Positions 52,384-61,859 of a DNA stretch of 64,000 nucleotides are shown here, piece by piece. Location of the stretch: the NCBI GenBank assembly GCA_035502855.1, contig DATJTX010000026.1, positions 26,558 to 90,557 of the forward strand, read 5' to 3'. Below the pieces are notes generated by a model. It was not told the DNA's origin and searched no databases. It saw only the letters and a list, made by a program, of their open reading frames with translations. This DNA comes from Candidatus Baltobacteraceae bacterium (GTDB taxonomy: Bacteria > Vulcanimicrobiota > Vulcanimicrobiia > Vulcanimicrobiales > Vulcanimicrobiaceae). Numbering within the stretch: the first letter of the stretch is position 1; each line of letters opens with the position of its first letter. A program made the position numbers and the translations under genes.

Positions 52384-52565
52384 CCCCGGGGCTTTTGCTC
52401 GCGAGACGTTCGCTCGCGAAACCGCTCCTCGCGCCGCATCGTGCGGCGCTCCTGCTACCGAGTTTTTGCGCCACGTCCAATGGAAGATCGCATCCTGCGA
52501 ATGGCGCAAAAACTTCGAGTTTTCGCTTAGCGAACGTCTCGCAAGCGCTTGCCCCGGAGTCATAG
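52380..52565 (+). CDS. Repeat-derived bridging open frame between nuoF and nuoG
   Basis: A 61-codon frame starts by ATGA overlap with the nuoF stop and ends in TAG five bases before the nuoG ATG. Its peptide (LLLARRSLAKPLLAPHRAAL, GRSHPANGAKTSSFRLANVS) resembles translated repeat sequence at 23378-23593 and in the nuoD-nuoE frame. A protein function is doubtful, but translational bridging is possible. Confidence 0.3.
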   Translation: MTPGLLLARRSLAKPLLAPHRAALLLPSFCATSNGRSHPANGAKTSSFRLANVSQALAPES

Positions 52566-52570
52566 AGAGA

Positions 52571-54520
52571 ATGGCTGACAGTCCAGAATTGGTAAACCTG
52601 ACCATCGACGGCGTGCCGGTGAGCGTTCCGAAAGGCACGCTGCTGGTGGAGGCGGCGAAGACCGTCAAGCAAGAGATTCCGGTCTATTGCTACCACACCA
52701 AGCTCGGTCCGGCCGGATTGTGCCGCATCTGTCTGGTCGAGATCGAGGGCATGCCCAAGCTGCAGATCGCGTGCAACACGCCGGTCGCCGAGGGCATGGC
52801 GGTGCACACGCAGAGTGAGAAGGCCAAGACCGGGCGCGGCATGGTGCTGGAACTCTTCCTGGTCAATCATCCGCTGGATTGTCCGATTTGCGACAAGGGC
52901 GGCGAGTGCGATTTACAAGATTATGCGATGGCGTACGGCCGCGGATCTTCCGATGTCGCCGATCCGAAACTGAGCAAACCGAAGGGCGTCGATCTCGGCC
53001 CGACGATCGTGCTCGACGAAGAGCGGTGCGTCGTTTGTCAGCGCTGCGTGCGTTTCGACGACATCATCGCCGATGAACGGCAACTGATCGTGAAGGATCG
53101 CGGGCACAACGACATCATTGCGACCGCGACCGGCGATCCATACCGGCATCACTTCACCGGGAACGTGACCGAACTGTGTCCGGTGGGCGCGCTCACCTCG
53201 AAGACCTATCGCTTCAAATCGCGTCCGTGGGATTTGAATCGGACGCAGACGACGTGCACGCAGTGTCCGGTGGGATGCCAACAGTTCTCGGACGTGCGCT
53301 ACGGCGAGCCGCTGCGCACGATGTCGGTCGAGCATGACGACGCGATCTCCGACGGCTGGCTCTGTGACCGCGGGCGCTACAACATCGGCTTCTACCGTTC
53401 TCCCGAGCGGATCACGCAGCCACTCTACCTGCGCGACGGAACCTTCGTTCAGATCGGTTGGGACGACGCCTTCGTGCTCTGGGCGCGCTCGATCCGCGAC
53501 GCGCGCGGCTCGAATGCCGGCGTGGGCGCGATCGGCGGCGGGCGCCTTCTCAATGAAGAAGCGTATCTGTTGCAACACGTCTTTCGCGCGCTGGGCGTAC
53601 GCAATCTCGATTGGCGCGCCGGGCGTCAGCAGCAAGCCTCACCGGGCCGGCGCTCGGGCACGTACGCCGATCTCGAACGCGCGGATGCGATCGTCATCGG
53701 CGGTCAAACGCCGGCTGAACTGGCGCCGGTGCTGTGGCTGCGCGCGATCAAGGCCAAGCGGTCCGGCGCGCAGATTCACCACGTCGACGCGGAAAACGCC
53801 GCGCAGGTCATCGCACGAATTCCCGCCGGCGCACGCTTGGCGATCGTGTGGGACGGCGTCGACCTGGCGCTCGGCAAGACACTCGCCGAAACGTCGAGCG
53901 GACGGGAGGCAAAAACGTATATCGCGAGCGAACAAGGCAACGCGCGCGGAGCCGAGGCGATGGGCATGCTGCCGATCGACGGCGGCATGGACGGCGCGCT
54001 GATGTTCGATGCCGCCCGGAGCGGTAAATTGGGCGCGCTCTCGCTCTTCGGCGTCAACCCGCTGCGCAATGCCGCGGATACGGACGGCGTGCGGGCCGCG
54101 CTCAACGCTCTGCCGTTCGTCATGGTGAGCGAACTCTTCATGACCGAGACGGCGCAGCTTGCAGACCTGGTGCTACCGGCCAAGGGCGCGTTTGAGAAGA
54201 CCGGGACGACCGTGAATCTGGCCGGCGATCTTTTGCCGGTAAACGCCTCGCTGGAAGCGCCGGCCGGCCCGCTCTCCGATCTCGAGATGCTCATCGGGCT
54301 CGCGCAACAGTTCGATCTGGCGCTTCCGACCATCGAAGAACTCGACGCAGCGGTGATCGCGCGCGCAGCCTCGCCCTTTGCCGGCGAGTTCGGCGACGCG
54401 CTCTATCACAGCGGCGCGTTGCGCCAGGGCGACGAGCGCGCGCGCACGCCGCGAACGCTCTGGGACGGTGGCGGCACGGCCGCACACGACGATCGCGTGA
54501 GGGCGGTAACGCATGCCTGA
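52571..54520 (+). CDS. nuoG: NADH-quinone oxidoreductase subunit G
   Basis: A 649-residue iron-sulfur subunit. It has an N-terminal [2Fe-2S] domain (CYHTKLGPAGLCRICLVEI), a His/Cys site (HPLDCPICDKGGECDLQD), a C-x2-C-x2-C site (CVVCQRCVRFDD) and an additional C-x2-C-x3-C with a later Cys (TCTQCPVGCQQ, GWLCDRGR) like cluster N7. A molybdopterin-oxidoreductase-like domain that is shorter than in E. coli follows. ATG 52571 has GAGAGA directly upstream. Confidence 0.94.
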   Translation: MADSPELVNLTIDGVPVSVPKGTLLVEAAKTVKQEIPVYCYHTKLGPAGLCRICLVEIEGMPKLQIACNTPVAEGMAVHTQSEKAKTGRGMVLELFLVNHPLDCPICDKGGECDLQDYAMAYGRGSSDVADPKLSKPKGVDLGPTIVLDEERCVVCQRCVRFDDIIADERQLIVKDRGHNDIIATATGDPYRHHFTGNVTELCPVGALTSKTYRFKSRPWDLNRTQTTCTQCPVGCQQFSDVRYGEPLRTMSVEHDDAISDGWLCDRGRYNIGFYRSPERITQPLYLRDGTFVQIGWDDAFVLWARSIRDARGSNAGVGAIGGGRLLNEEAYLLQHVFRALGVRNLDWRAGRQQQASPGRRSGTYADLERADAIVIGGQTPAELAPVLWLRAIKAKRSGAQIHHVDAENAAQVIARIPAGARLAIVWDGVDLALGKTLAETSSGREAKTYIASEQGNARGAEAMGMLPIDGGMDGALMFDAARSGKLGALSLFGVNPLRNAADTDGVRAALNALPFVMVSELFMTETAQLADLVLPAKGAFEKTGTTVNLAGDLLPVNASLEAPAGPLSDLEMLIGLAQQFDLALPTIEELDAAVIARAASPFAGEFGDALYHSGALRQGDERARTPRTLWDGGGTAAHDDRVRAVTHA

Positions 54521-55496
54521 TTGGCTCGTCATTCTCATCAAATCGGCGATCCTGCTGCTTGTCGTCGTTACCTCGTTTGCGTATGCGATGTTGGCGGAGC
54601 GCAAGGTGCTCGGGTGGATGCAGCTGCGTCCGGGGCCCAACCGTGTCGGTCCGTGGGGGCTGATGCAACCGGCGGCTGACGCGGCGAAACTCATTCTCAA
54701 GGAAGATCTGACGCCGAAGAGCGCCGATCCGCTGATCTACCGGCTTGCGCCGTTCATCTCGCTGCTCACCGCATTTTCGGTGTACGCGATCATTCCGTTC
54801 GGCGCGGGTTCGTCGGGCACGTGGGCAATCGGCAACGTCAACGCCGGCATCCTCCTGCTGCTCGCGATTACCTCGATCGGCGTCTACGGCATCTCGCTCG
54901 GCGGATGGGCCTCGGGTTCGAAGTATCCGCTGCTGGGCAGCGTGCGCTCGACGGCGCAGATGATCAGTTACGAACTGGGAATGTCGCTCTCGCTGATCGG
55001 CGTGCTGATTCTGGCGGGCACGACCTCGCTCGACGGGATCGTCAACGCGCAGGCGCGCTGGTGGTTCATCGGCCCGCAGCTCGTCGGCTTCCTCATCTAC
55101 GTGATTACCGCGGTGGCGGAGACCAATCGCGTGCCGTTCGATTTGGTCGAGGCGGAAACCGAATTGGTCGCCGGATTTCACACCGAGTATTCGGGTCTGC
55201 GCTTCGGGCTGTTCTTCATCGCCGAATACGTCAACATGCTCACCGTCTCGTGTATCGCCGCGCTGCTCTTCCTGGGCGGTTGGAACGCGCCGGTCGGCCT
55301 GGGTTCGGTTCCGATCCCGGGCATCGTGTGGTTCCTGATCAAGGTGGGAGCGTTCATGTTCTTCTACATGTGGCTACGCGCGACGCTTCCGCGTTTTCGC
55401 TACGACCGGCTGATGGCGTTCGGTTGGAAGGTGCTCTTGCCGATCGCCACGGTCAATCTCATCGTCACCGCGATCTACGTCGCGCTGCGGGGCTAA
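54513..55496 (+). CDS. nuoH: NADH-quinone oxidoreductase subunit H
   Basis: A 327-residue membrane subunit at the quinone entry. Conserved segments are AERKVLGWMQLRPGPNRVGP, QPAADAAKLILKED, TNRVPFDLVEAETELVAGFH and YSGLRFGLFFIAEY. It overlaps nuoG by eight bases. Confidence 0.96.
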   Translation: MPDWLVILIKSAILLLVVVTSFAYAMLAERKVLGWMQLRPGPNRVGPWGLMQPAADAAKLILKEDLTPKSADPLIYRLAPFISLLTAFSVYAIIPFGAGSSGTWAIGNVNAGILLLLAITSIGVYGISLGGWASGSKYPLLGSVRSTAQMISYELGMSLSLIGVLILAGTTSLDGIVNAQARWWFIGPQLVGFLIYVITAVAETNRVPFDLVEAETELVAGFHTEYSGLRFGLFFIAEYVNMLTVSCIAALLFLGGWNAPVGLGSVPIPGIVWFLIKVGAFMFFYMWLRATLPRFRYDRLMAFGWKVLLPIATVNLIVTAIYVALRG

Positions 55497-55499
55497 CTC

Positions 55500-56096
55500 A
55501 TGCGCAAACAACTCTACAACGTCGGGGCGATTCTCAAGGGCCTGAGCATTACGTTCAAGTTCATGTTCGCCAAGCGCCCGACGATCGAATATCCGTCGGT
55601 GAAGAAGCAGCATGCACCGCGCTTTCACGGACTGCACGAGCTGCGCCGCTACGCCGACGGCAAGGAGCGCTGCATCGGCTGCGAACTCTGTTCGAGCGCA
55701 TGCCCGGCCAATGCGATTACCGTGATCGGCGCCGAGAACACGCCGGAGAACCGCGTCTCGCCCGCGGAGCGGTACGCGGCACGGTATGAAATCGACGAAC
55801 TGCGCTGCATCTTCTGCGGCATGTGCGAAGAGGCGTGTCCGACCGACGCGATCGTGCTCACGCCGCGGTTCGAGATGTCGGATTACCGCCGCGGATCGTT
55901 CATCTACGCGAAGGATCGGCTGCTGGTTCCGCCGGAGGCCGGCGTCGGCACGCCACCCGACGAGCGGCCCAACGGCATTCCCTCGGATCTCGGCCGCGTC
56001 GCCGACGTCAAATCGACGGTCGACGTGCAGACCGGGTACGACGCGACGCACCGCGGCACGATCCTGAAAACCGAGCGCCGGGGACTTGCCGGATGA
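55500..56096 (+). CDS. nuoI: NADH-quinone oxidoreductase subunit I
   Basis: A 198-residue ferredoxin-like subunit with two C-x2-C-x2-C-x3-CP sites: CIGCELCSSACP and CIFCGMCEEACP, which bind clusters N6a and N6b. It follows nuoH by three bases and overlaps nuoJ by ATGA. Confidence 0.96.
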   Translation: MRKQLYNVGAILKGLSITFKFMFAKRPTIEYPSVKKQHAPRFHGLHELRRYADGKERCIGCELCSSACPANAITVIGAENTPENRVSPAERYAARYEIDELRCIFCGMCEEACPTDAIVLTPRFEMSDYRRGSFIYAKDRLLVPPEAGVGTPPDERPNGIPSDLGRVADVKSTVDVQTGYDATHRGTILKTERRGLAG

Positions 56097-56695
56097 TCCT
56101 GTATTGGGGGTTGGCGGTCGTGCTCATCGCTTCGGCGATGTGGTGCATCACGGCGCCCAAGCCCGTGTACAGCGTGGTCGCGCTGCTGCTGAATTTCGTC
56201 GCGCTTGCAGCGACCTACCTGACCCTCAACGCCGAGTTCCTCGCGGTCATTCAATTGATCGTCTACTCCGGCGCGATTCTGGTCTTGTTCCTGTTCGTGA
56301 TTGCGTTGCTCTCCAGCGGGGTCGCGCCCTTTGCGACCGGCCCCGATCGTCTGCCGAGGATCGTCTATCCGGCGGTCGCACTGGTCGTGATCGCACTCGG
56401 TTTTCTGACGTGGTCGCTGGCGCATACGGCGGTCGTGACGCCGGCGAGCGCGGCCGGAGGCTCGACGCTCGGACCGGCCGGTACTGCCGGCGTGTTCGGT
56501 TCGGTGGCCGACTTCGGAACCGCGCTTTTTACGACATATCTCTTGCCGTTCGAGATCACAGCGCTGATTCTGATGGTCGCGGTGATCGGCGTCGTGCTGC
56601 TGGCAGGCGATCAAGCGCCGTACACGACGAGCAAGAAGCACGCCGAGGAAGTGCGGCGCGAGATGCGCGAAGCGATTCTGCGGGAGGGGGACTAA
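56093..56695 (+). CDS. nuoJ: NADH-quinone oxidoreductase subunit J
   Basis: A 200-residue membrane subunit of five helices. Typical stretches are ALLLNFVALAATYLTLNAEF, VIQLIVYSGAILVLFLFVI and the C-terminal LLPFEITALILMVAVIGVV. ATG 56093 overlaps the nuoI stop. The loop between helices 4 and 5 is Gly/Ala-rich. Confidence 0.95.
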   Translation: MILYWGLAVVLIASAMWCITAPKPVYSVVALLLNFVALAATYLTLNAEFLAVIQLIVYSGAILVLFLFVIALLSSGVAPFATGPDRLPRIVYPAVALVVIALGFLTWSLAHTAVVTPASAAGGSTLGPAGTAGVFGSVADFGTALFTTYLLPFEITALILMVAVIGVVLLAGDQAPYTTSKKHAEEVRREMREAILREGD

Positions 56696-57009
56696 TGGTT
56701 CCGATGACGGTCCCGGTGGCAAATTACGTCGGACTTTCGGCGGTGATTTTTTTCATCGGCGTCGCGGGCGTGCTCGTGCGGCGCAACCCTTTGATCATGC
56801 TGATGTCGATCGAACTGATGTTCAACGCGGCCAATCTGCTCTTCGCCGCTTTTGCGCGCGCCTGGTTGAATAACGCCGGACACATCTTCGTCTTTCTCGT
56901 GATCACGGTCGCTGCCGCTGAGGCGGCGATCGGCCTCGCGATCGTGGTGACCGTGTTCCGGCGCAGCGAAGTCGTCGACGTCGACAACGTCGCGCTGATG
57001 AAAGGATAG
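56695..57009 (+). CDS. nuoK: NADH-quinone oxidoreductase subunit K
   Basis: A 104-residue three-helix subunit with the conserved glutamates in MSIELMFNAANLLF and AAAEAAIGLAIVV. A strong Shine-Dalgarno (GGGAGGGGG) precedes ATG 56695, which touches the nuoJ stop. Confidence 0.96.
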   Translation: MVPMTVPVANYVGLSAVIFFIGVAGVLVRRNPLIMLMSIELMFNAANLLFAAFARAWLNNAGHIFVFLVITVAAAEAAIGLAIVVTVFRRSEVVDVDNVALMKG

Positions 57010-57023
57010 TAGGGCCGCCGACG

Positions 57024-59045
57024 ATGCTGCATCACGTGATGGGGGTTGAGGGATCGTATCCGGTGCTGATCGCGCTCTGGCTCTTGCCGCTCGCGGGCGC
57101 GATCGTATGTTGGGCCTTCGGCCCGCAGCTGCGCCGATTGGCCGGCCCGCTGGGTTCGGCGACGATCGGCGCTTCGTTCGTCGCGACCTTGATGCTGTGG
57201 GGCTCGGCGACGCAGAAGGTCAGCACCGGCGGGGTCGATCTGGTCGGCGCGCACCAAACGCTGTTCAGTTGGTTCCCCGGCTTCGATTTCGGCCTGCTGC
57301 TCGATCCGCTCGCATTGCTCTGGACGCTGATCATCACCGGCGTCGGCTTCTTGATCCACGTCTACTCGATCGGCTACATGGACGGTGATCGCGGCTTCGC
57401 ACGCTTCTTCGCGCAGATGAACCTCTTCGTCTTCGCGATGCTCACCCTCGTGCTCTCCGATAACTTCGTCGGGTTGCTCGTCGGCTGGGGACTGGTCGGC
57501 TTGGCTTCGTATTTCTTGATCGGTTACTGGTTCTTCAAGCCGAGTGCGGTTGCCGCGGCGCGCAAGGCGTTCGTGATCAACGTCGTGGGCGACGTGGGCA
57601 TCATGTTCGCAATCTTTGCGATCTTTTCGTCGGTGCACTCGATCACGTTCGGCGATGCGTTTGCGTTTGCGGGCTCGTACCCCACGCCGTGGCTCTTGGT
57701 GATCTGCATCTGCCTTTTCATCGGCGCGGCCGCGAAATCGGCGCAGATTCCGCTGCATACCTGGCTTCCCGACGCGATGGAGGGCCCGACCCCCGTCTCT
57801 GCGCTGATCCACGCAGCCACGATGGTCACCGCCGGCGTGTATCTCATCGCGCGCTGCGCTCCGCTGTGGAGTCAGAACAGCGACGCGCAGGTGGTCGTCG
57901 GTACGATCGGCGGTCTCACCGCGCTGCTGGGCGCGATTCTCGGCTGCGCCCAGTGGGACATCAAACGAATCCTCGCCTACTCGACGATGTCACAGATCGG
58001 CTACATGATCATGGGCGTGGGCGTCGGCGCCTACGAAGGCGGGATCGCTCATTTCTTCACGCATGCGTTCTTCAAGGCGCAGCTCTTTCTGGGTTCGGGC
58101 ATCATCATTCACGCGCTGCACGACGAGCAGGACGTGCGCCGGATGGGCGGCCTGATCAAGCGCTTGCCGTTTGCGTTCGTCGCAATGCTGACCGGCGTCA
58201 TTGCGATCTCGGGTATTCCGTACATCGGAAGCGGGTTCTTCAGTAAGGATCTCGTGATCTACGGTGTGCTGGCGCACGGCTATCCGTGGCTCTACGCGCT
58301 GGGCATCGTAACCGCCGGCATCACCGCGTATTACATGTGCCGGCTGCTCTTCGTCACGTTCTTCGGCGCCTACCGGGGCGACGTCGATCCGTCCGATTTG
58401 GGCATTCGTCATCCCGAACTTGCCGGCACCCCGTCCGCTCACGACGCGGTGGCGCAAACGCACGAACCGCAAGACGTACACCACTCGCCCAGCGCGCAGT
58501 GGTTCATGATCGTTCCGGTCGCGATCCTGATCCCGTTCACGGTGCTGATCGGCTGGATCATGTTCGGCGGCGATTCTTCGCCCTGGGCGCGCTTCTTCGC
58601 CGAACAGTTCCCGCACCCGGCGCTGGCCGCGACGCCGGTGAGCGAAGGCGTGACCGGCGCCATAACCTTCGCCTGCGTGCTGGTCGGCATCGCCTTCGCG
58701 TACCTTCGCTATGGAAGCGCGGCGGCTACGGCCAACGCGATCGAATGGCTGCGCCGCGAGTCGGTTCACATGCCGGCGGTTTTGACCAACGCATTCTATT
58801 TCGATGCGGCACTCGATCTGCTCTTCGTGCGCAGTTCGCAGTTCCTCGGCACGATCTTCAGCCGGTATCTCGATCCGCACGTGGTCGACGGCGCGGTACG
58901 CGAAACGGCGATCTCGGCGCAGTGGCTCGGCGCGCTGGTGCGTTCGTTCCAGACCGGCCTGTTGCGCGCGTATGCGCTGCTCTTGGTTTTCGGCGTCGCA
59001 TGCTTCGTCGTGTACTACGCGATCGTCGCGGGAGGAATTCGCTGA
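57024..59045 (+). CDS. nuoL: NADH-quinone oxidoreductase subunit L
   Basis: A 673-residue antiporter-like proton-pumping subunit. Recognisable are FVGLLVGWGLVGLASYFLIG, KSAQIPLHTWLPDAMEGPTP, THAFFKAQLFLGSG and GSGFFSKDLV. A lateral C-terminal helix region follows. A His-rich loop (HDAVAQTHEPQDVHH) sits near residue 480. Confidence 0.96.
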   Translation: MLHHVMGVEGSYPVLIALWLLPLAGAIVCWAFGPQLRRLAGPLGSATIGASFVATLMLWGSATQKVSTGGVDLVGAHQTLFSWFPGFDFGLLLDPLALLWTLIITGVGFLIHVYSIGYMDGDRGFARFFAQMNLFVFAMLTLVLSDNFVGLLVGWGLVGLASYFLIGYWFFKPSAVAAARKAFVINVVGDVGIMFAIFAIFSSVHSITFGDAFAFAGSYPTPWLLVICICLFIGAAAKSAQIPLHTWLPDAMEGPTPVSALIHAATMVTAGVYLIARCAPLWSQNSDAQVVVGTIGGLTALLGAILGCAQWDIKRILAYSTMSQIGYMIMGVGVGAYEGGIAHFFTHAFFKAQLFLGSGIIIHALHDEQDVRRMGGLIKRLPFAFVAMLTGVIAISGIPYIGSGFFSKDLVIYGVLAHGYPWLYALGIVTAGITAYYMCRLLFVTFFGAYRGDVDPSDLGIRHPELAGTPSAHDAVAQTHEPQDVHHSPSAQWFMIVPVAILIPFTVLIGWIMFGGDSSPWARFFAEQFPHPALAATPVSEGVTGAITFACVLVGIAFAYLRYGSAAATANAIEWLRRESVHMPAVLTNAFYFDAALDLLFVRSSQFLGTIFSRYLDPHVVDGAVRETAISAQWLGALVRSFQTGLLRAYALLLVFGVACFVVYYAIVAGGIR

Positions 59046-59046
59046 G

Positions 59047-60432
59047 ATGGTGCTTGCGCTGATCCTACTGCCGATCGTCGTCGGCCTCGTCATGCTCGGG
59101 CTGCGCGACGAGCGTGGGACGGCATCGCGAGCGGCCGGAGCAATCGTGGCTGCGGCAACCTTCGGCATCGCGATCGCGGCGAACGGTCAGGAGTGGAGTT
59201 TCCGCTGGCTCTCGCGTCCGTTCGAATCCGCGTTCCACTTCGGCAATACCGGTATTTCGTATTGGCTCGTGCTGCTGCTCGCGCTGTGCACGTTCTGTGC
59301 CGTGCTCTCGGTGAACGTGCCGCGGACCGCCGCGTTCATCGGGCAGTTGCTCTTGCTCGAGGGCACGATGATGGGCGTCTTCCTGGCGCGCGATCTGCTC
59401 GTTTTCGCGCTCTTCTGGGATCTGATGCTCTTGCCCGTGTTCTTCACGCTGATCGGCTGGGGGCAACATCACGCGACGGCCTGGCGCTATTTCATCTACA
59501 ACTTTGCCGGCGGCCTGACGCTCTTGCTTGCTACCGCCGCGTTCGGCGTGCTCTTCGGCTCGACCGACGTGATCGGGCGCGGCGGCGTGCATTTGATCGG
59601 CAGTTGGGTTCCGTGGATCTTTGCCGGCTTCGCGTTCGCGTTCTTGGTCAAGACGCCGATCTGGCCGCTGCATACCTGGATGCCGCTGACCTATTCCGAC
59701 ACGCCCGCGCCCATGGTCGCGGTTGTGAGCGCGGTGCAATCGAAAGCGGGGCTGTACGGTCTGATCGTGATCGGCATGGCGCTCATGCCGGACTATCTGC
59801 GCGCCTCGGCGTTGGTGTTCGTCGTCCTGGGCGTGATCTCGCTGCTTTACGGCGCGCTGACCGCGCTGGTGCAAACCGATACCAAGCGCGTCGTCGCGTA
59901 CTCTTCGCTCTCGCATTTGGGGTTGATCGTCATTGCGATCGCCACGTTCAATCCGATCGCACTGGCCGGCGCGCTGATCTACATCATCGCGCACGGCCTC
60001 TTCTCAGCAGCATTGTTCCTGATTTTGGGATACATCGAATCACGCGAGGAGACGCGCTCGCTGACGCGGCTCGGCGGTCTGGCCGCGGTCAATCCACGCC
60101 TCGCGGGCGCGCTCACGATCGCGTCGCTGGCGGCGCTGGGATTGCCGGGCCTGGCGGGTTTCGCGGGTGAGATCGTGATTCTCACCGGCGTGTTCCAGGC
60201 TGGTTGGATCTGGGCCGTGATCCTCGCGCTCATTCCGATCGTGCTCGCCTCGGCGTACATGCTGCGTCTCTATCAGGGAATCATGAACGGACCCGAGATT
60301 CCCGATCTGCCGGTGCGCGCCGATCTTTCGTGGATCGAAGGCATCGCGCTCGCGCCGCTCGTGCTCGCGCTGGTGTTCGTCGGCGTCAACCCGCACGTGC
60401 TCACGCTCGCGGTTCAAGGGATCGTACGATGA
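59047..60432 (+). CDS. nuoM: NADH-quinone oxidoreductase subunit M
   Basis: A 461-residue antiporter-like subunit with LLVFALFWDLMLLPVFFTLI, VKTPIWPLHTWMPLTYSDTP, QSKAGLYGL and YSSLSHLGLIVIAIATFN. ATG 59047 is one base after the nuoL stop. nuoN begins by ATGA overlap. Confidence 0.96.
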   Translation: MVLALILLPIVVGLVMLGLRDERGTASRAAGAIVAAATFGIAIAANGQEWSFRWLSRPFESAFHFGNTGISYWLVLLLALCTFCAVLSVNVPRTAAFIGQLLLLEGTMMGVFLARDLLVFALFWDLMLLPVFFTLIGWGQHHATAWRYFIYNFAGGLTLLLATAAFGVLFGSTDVIGRGGVHLIGSWVPWIFAGFAFAFLVKTPIWPLHTWMPLTYSDTPAPMVAVVSAVQSKAGLYGLIVIGMALMPDYLRASALVFVVLGVISLLYGALTALVQTDTKRVVAYSSLSHLGLIVIAIATFNPIALAGALIYIIAHGLFSAALFLILGYIESREETRSLTRLGGLAAVNPRLAGALTIASLAALGLPGLAGFAGEIVILTGVFQAGWIWAVILALIPIVLASAYMLRLYQGIMNGPEIPDLPVRADLSWIEGIALAPLVLALVFVGVNPHVLTLAVQGIVR

Positions 60433-61859
60433 ACATCACCGTTACGAGCGCCGACTGGGGCGCCCTCGCGCCGCTCACCATCGTCGCGGTGACCGCCCTG
60501 GTGGTGTTGCTCGCCGATCTGGCGGCGCCGAAGAATCTCCATCGCGGGGTTGCGATCGGCCTTGCGGTGGCCGGTCTGCTGGCCGCGGGCATCGTCTGCG
60601 CCACGCAGTATGGCCATGATTACGCCGCCTTCGGCGGTGCGTTTATCCTCGGCGGCTTCAGCGTGGTGTTCCAAGAGATCATCCTGATCGGCGCGCTCGG
60701 TTCGGTGGTGCTCTACGGCACGACCGGCGAGCGCGCGCGTGTGTACGGCTCGATCGCGCTGCTCTTGTGGTCGACGTGCGGCGCGATGCTGATGGCCGGT
60801 GCGGGCAGCTTGATGACGATCTTCCTCGGACTCGAGCTGCTCTCGCTCGCGCTCTACTGTCTTTGCGGCGTGGCCGATCGCCCCACCGCGCGTGAAGCCG
60901 CGCTCAAGTACCTTATTCTGAGCTCAATGGCCTCAGGATTTCTGCTCTACGGGATGGCGCTGCTTTTCGGTGCAAGCGGCAGCGTGGCGCTCGCGGACCT
61001 GGTCAACCCGGCACTCGCCGGCAATCCGTTGACGTGGATGGGCGCGGGGCTCTTTCTGATCGGCATCGCGTTCAAACTCTCGCTGGTTCCGTTTCACGCC
61101 TGGTCGCCCGACGTGTACGAAGGCGCGCCGCTTCCCGTTACCGCGTTCATGAGCGTGGTGACCAAGGCCGGCACGCTCGCCGTCTTCGCGCGCTTCATCT
61201 ACGCGGCGTTGCCGGCCGGCGTCGATCAACGCCTGCTCTTGCCGGTGTGGATTATTGCCGCGGTCTCGATGATCGCCGGCAACGTCGGTATGCTCGCGCA
61301 GCACGACCTCAAACGGCTGATCGCCTATTCGGGTATCGCGCAGGTCGGTTACATTCTCGCCGCCTTTGCCGGTGGAAGCGCGCTCGGCCTGCGGTACGCG
61401 ATCTACTATCTCGTCGCGTACACGTTCATGAACTTGGGCGCGTTCGGCGTGGCGGCGCTGCTCTCCGACGAACACGAACAAGGCTCGCGCCTGGCCAACT
61501 ACCGCGGTCTGGGATTCCGCCGCCCGGTTACGGCCGCGCTGATGACCTTCTTTCTGCTCGCTATGGCCGGCTTGCCTCCGACCGCCGGGTTCCTCGGCAA
61601 AATCCTCATCCTCTCGACCAGCGTCGATTCCGGATATGCGTGGCTCGGCGCCGTCTTGATCGTCGGGACCGCGATCTCGCTCTATGCATACGCCAAGGTC
61701 ATTCGCGCGATGTATTCGCGCGATCCCCACGCGCACGCGCATGACGTGCATCCGTTCGCCCCGCTCGCGTGGATTAGCGCCGCTGCGTGCTTTGCGCTCA
61801 TCCTGATCATGACGTTTTATCCCTACACACCGAGTAACGTTTTGCCGCTCGTGCGATGA
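60429..61859 (+). CDS. nuoN: NADH-quinone oxidoreductase subunit N
   Basis: A 476-residue antiporter-like subunit with LGLELLSLALYCLCG, REAALKYLILSSMASGFLLY, AFKLSLVPFHAWSPDVYEGA and LIAYSGIAQVGYILA. It is the last structural gene of complex I. Its stop overlaps the MarR-type gene by ATGA. Confidence 0.96.
   Translation: MNITVTSADWGALAPLTIVAVTALVVLLADLAAPKNLHRGVAIGLAVAGLLAAGIVCATQYGHDYAAFGGAFILGGFSVVFQEIILIGALGSVVLYGTTGERARVYGSIALLLWSTCGAMLMAGAGSLMTIFLGLELLSLALYCLCGVADRPTAREAALKYLILSSMASGFLLYGMALLFGASGSVALADLVNPALAGNPLTWMGAGLFLIGIAFKLSLVPFHAWSPDVYEGAPLPVTAFMSVVTKAGTLAVFARFIYAALPAGVDQRLLLPVWIIAAVSMIAGNVGMLAQHDLKRLIAYSGIAQVGYILAAFAGGSALGLRYAIYYLVAYTFMNLGAFGVAALLSDEHEQGSRLANYRGLGFRRPVTAALMTFFLLAMAGLPPTAGFLGKILILSTSVDSGYAWLGAVLIVGTAISLYAYAKVIRAMYSRDPHAHAHDVHPFAPLAWISAAACFALILIMTFYPYTPSNVLPLVR

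Noticed and set aside
57990..59168. Open frame of about 390 codons opposite nuoL
   Set aside because: Antisense shadow crossing the nuoL-nuoM boundary; no start signal or motif.
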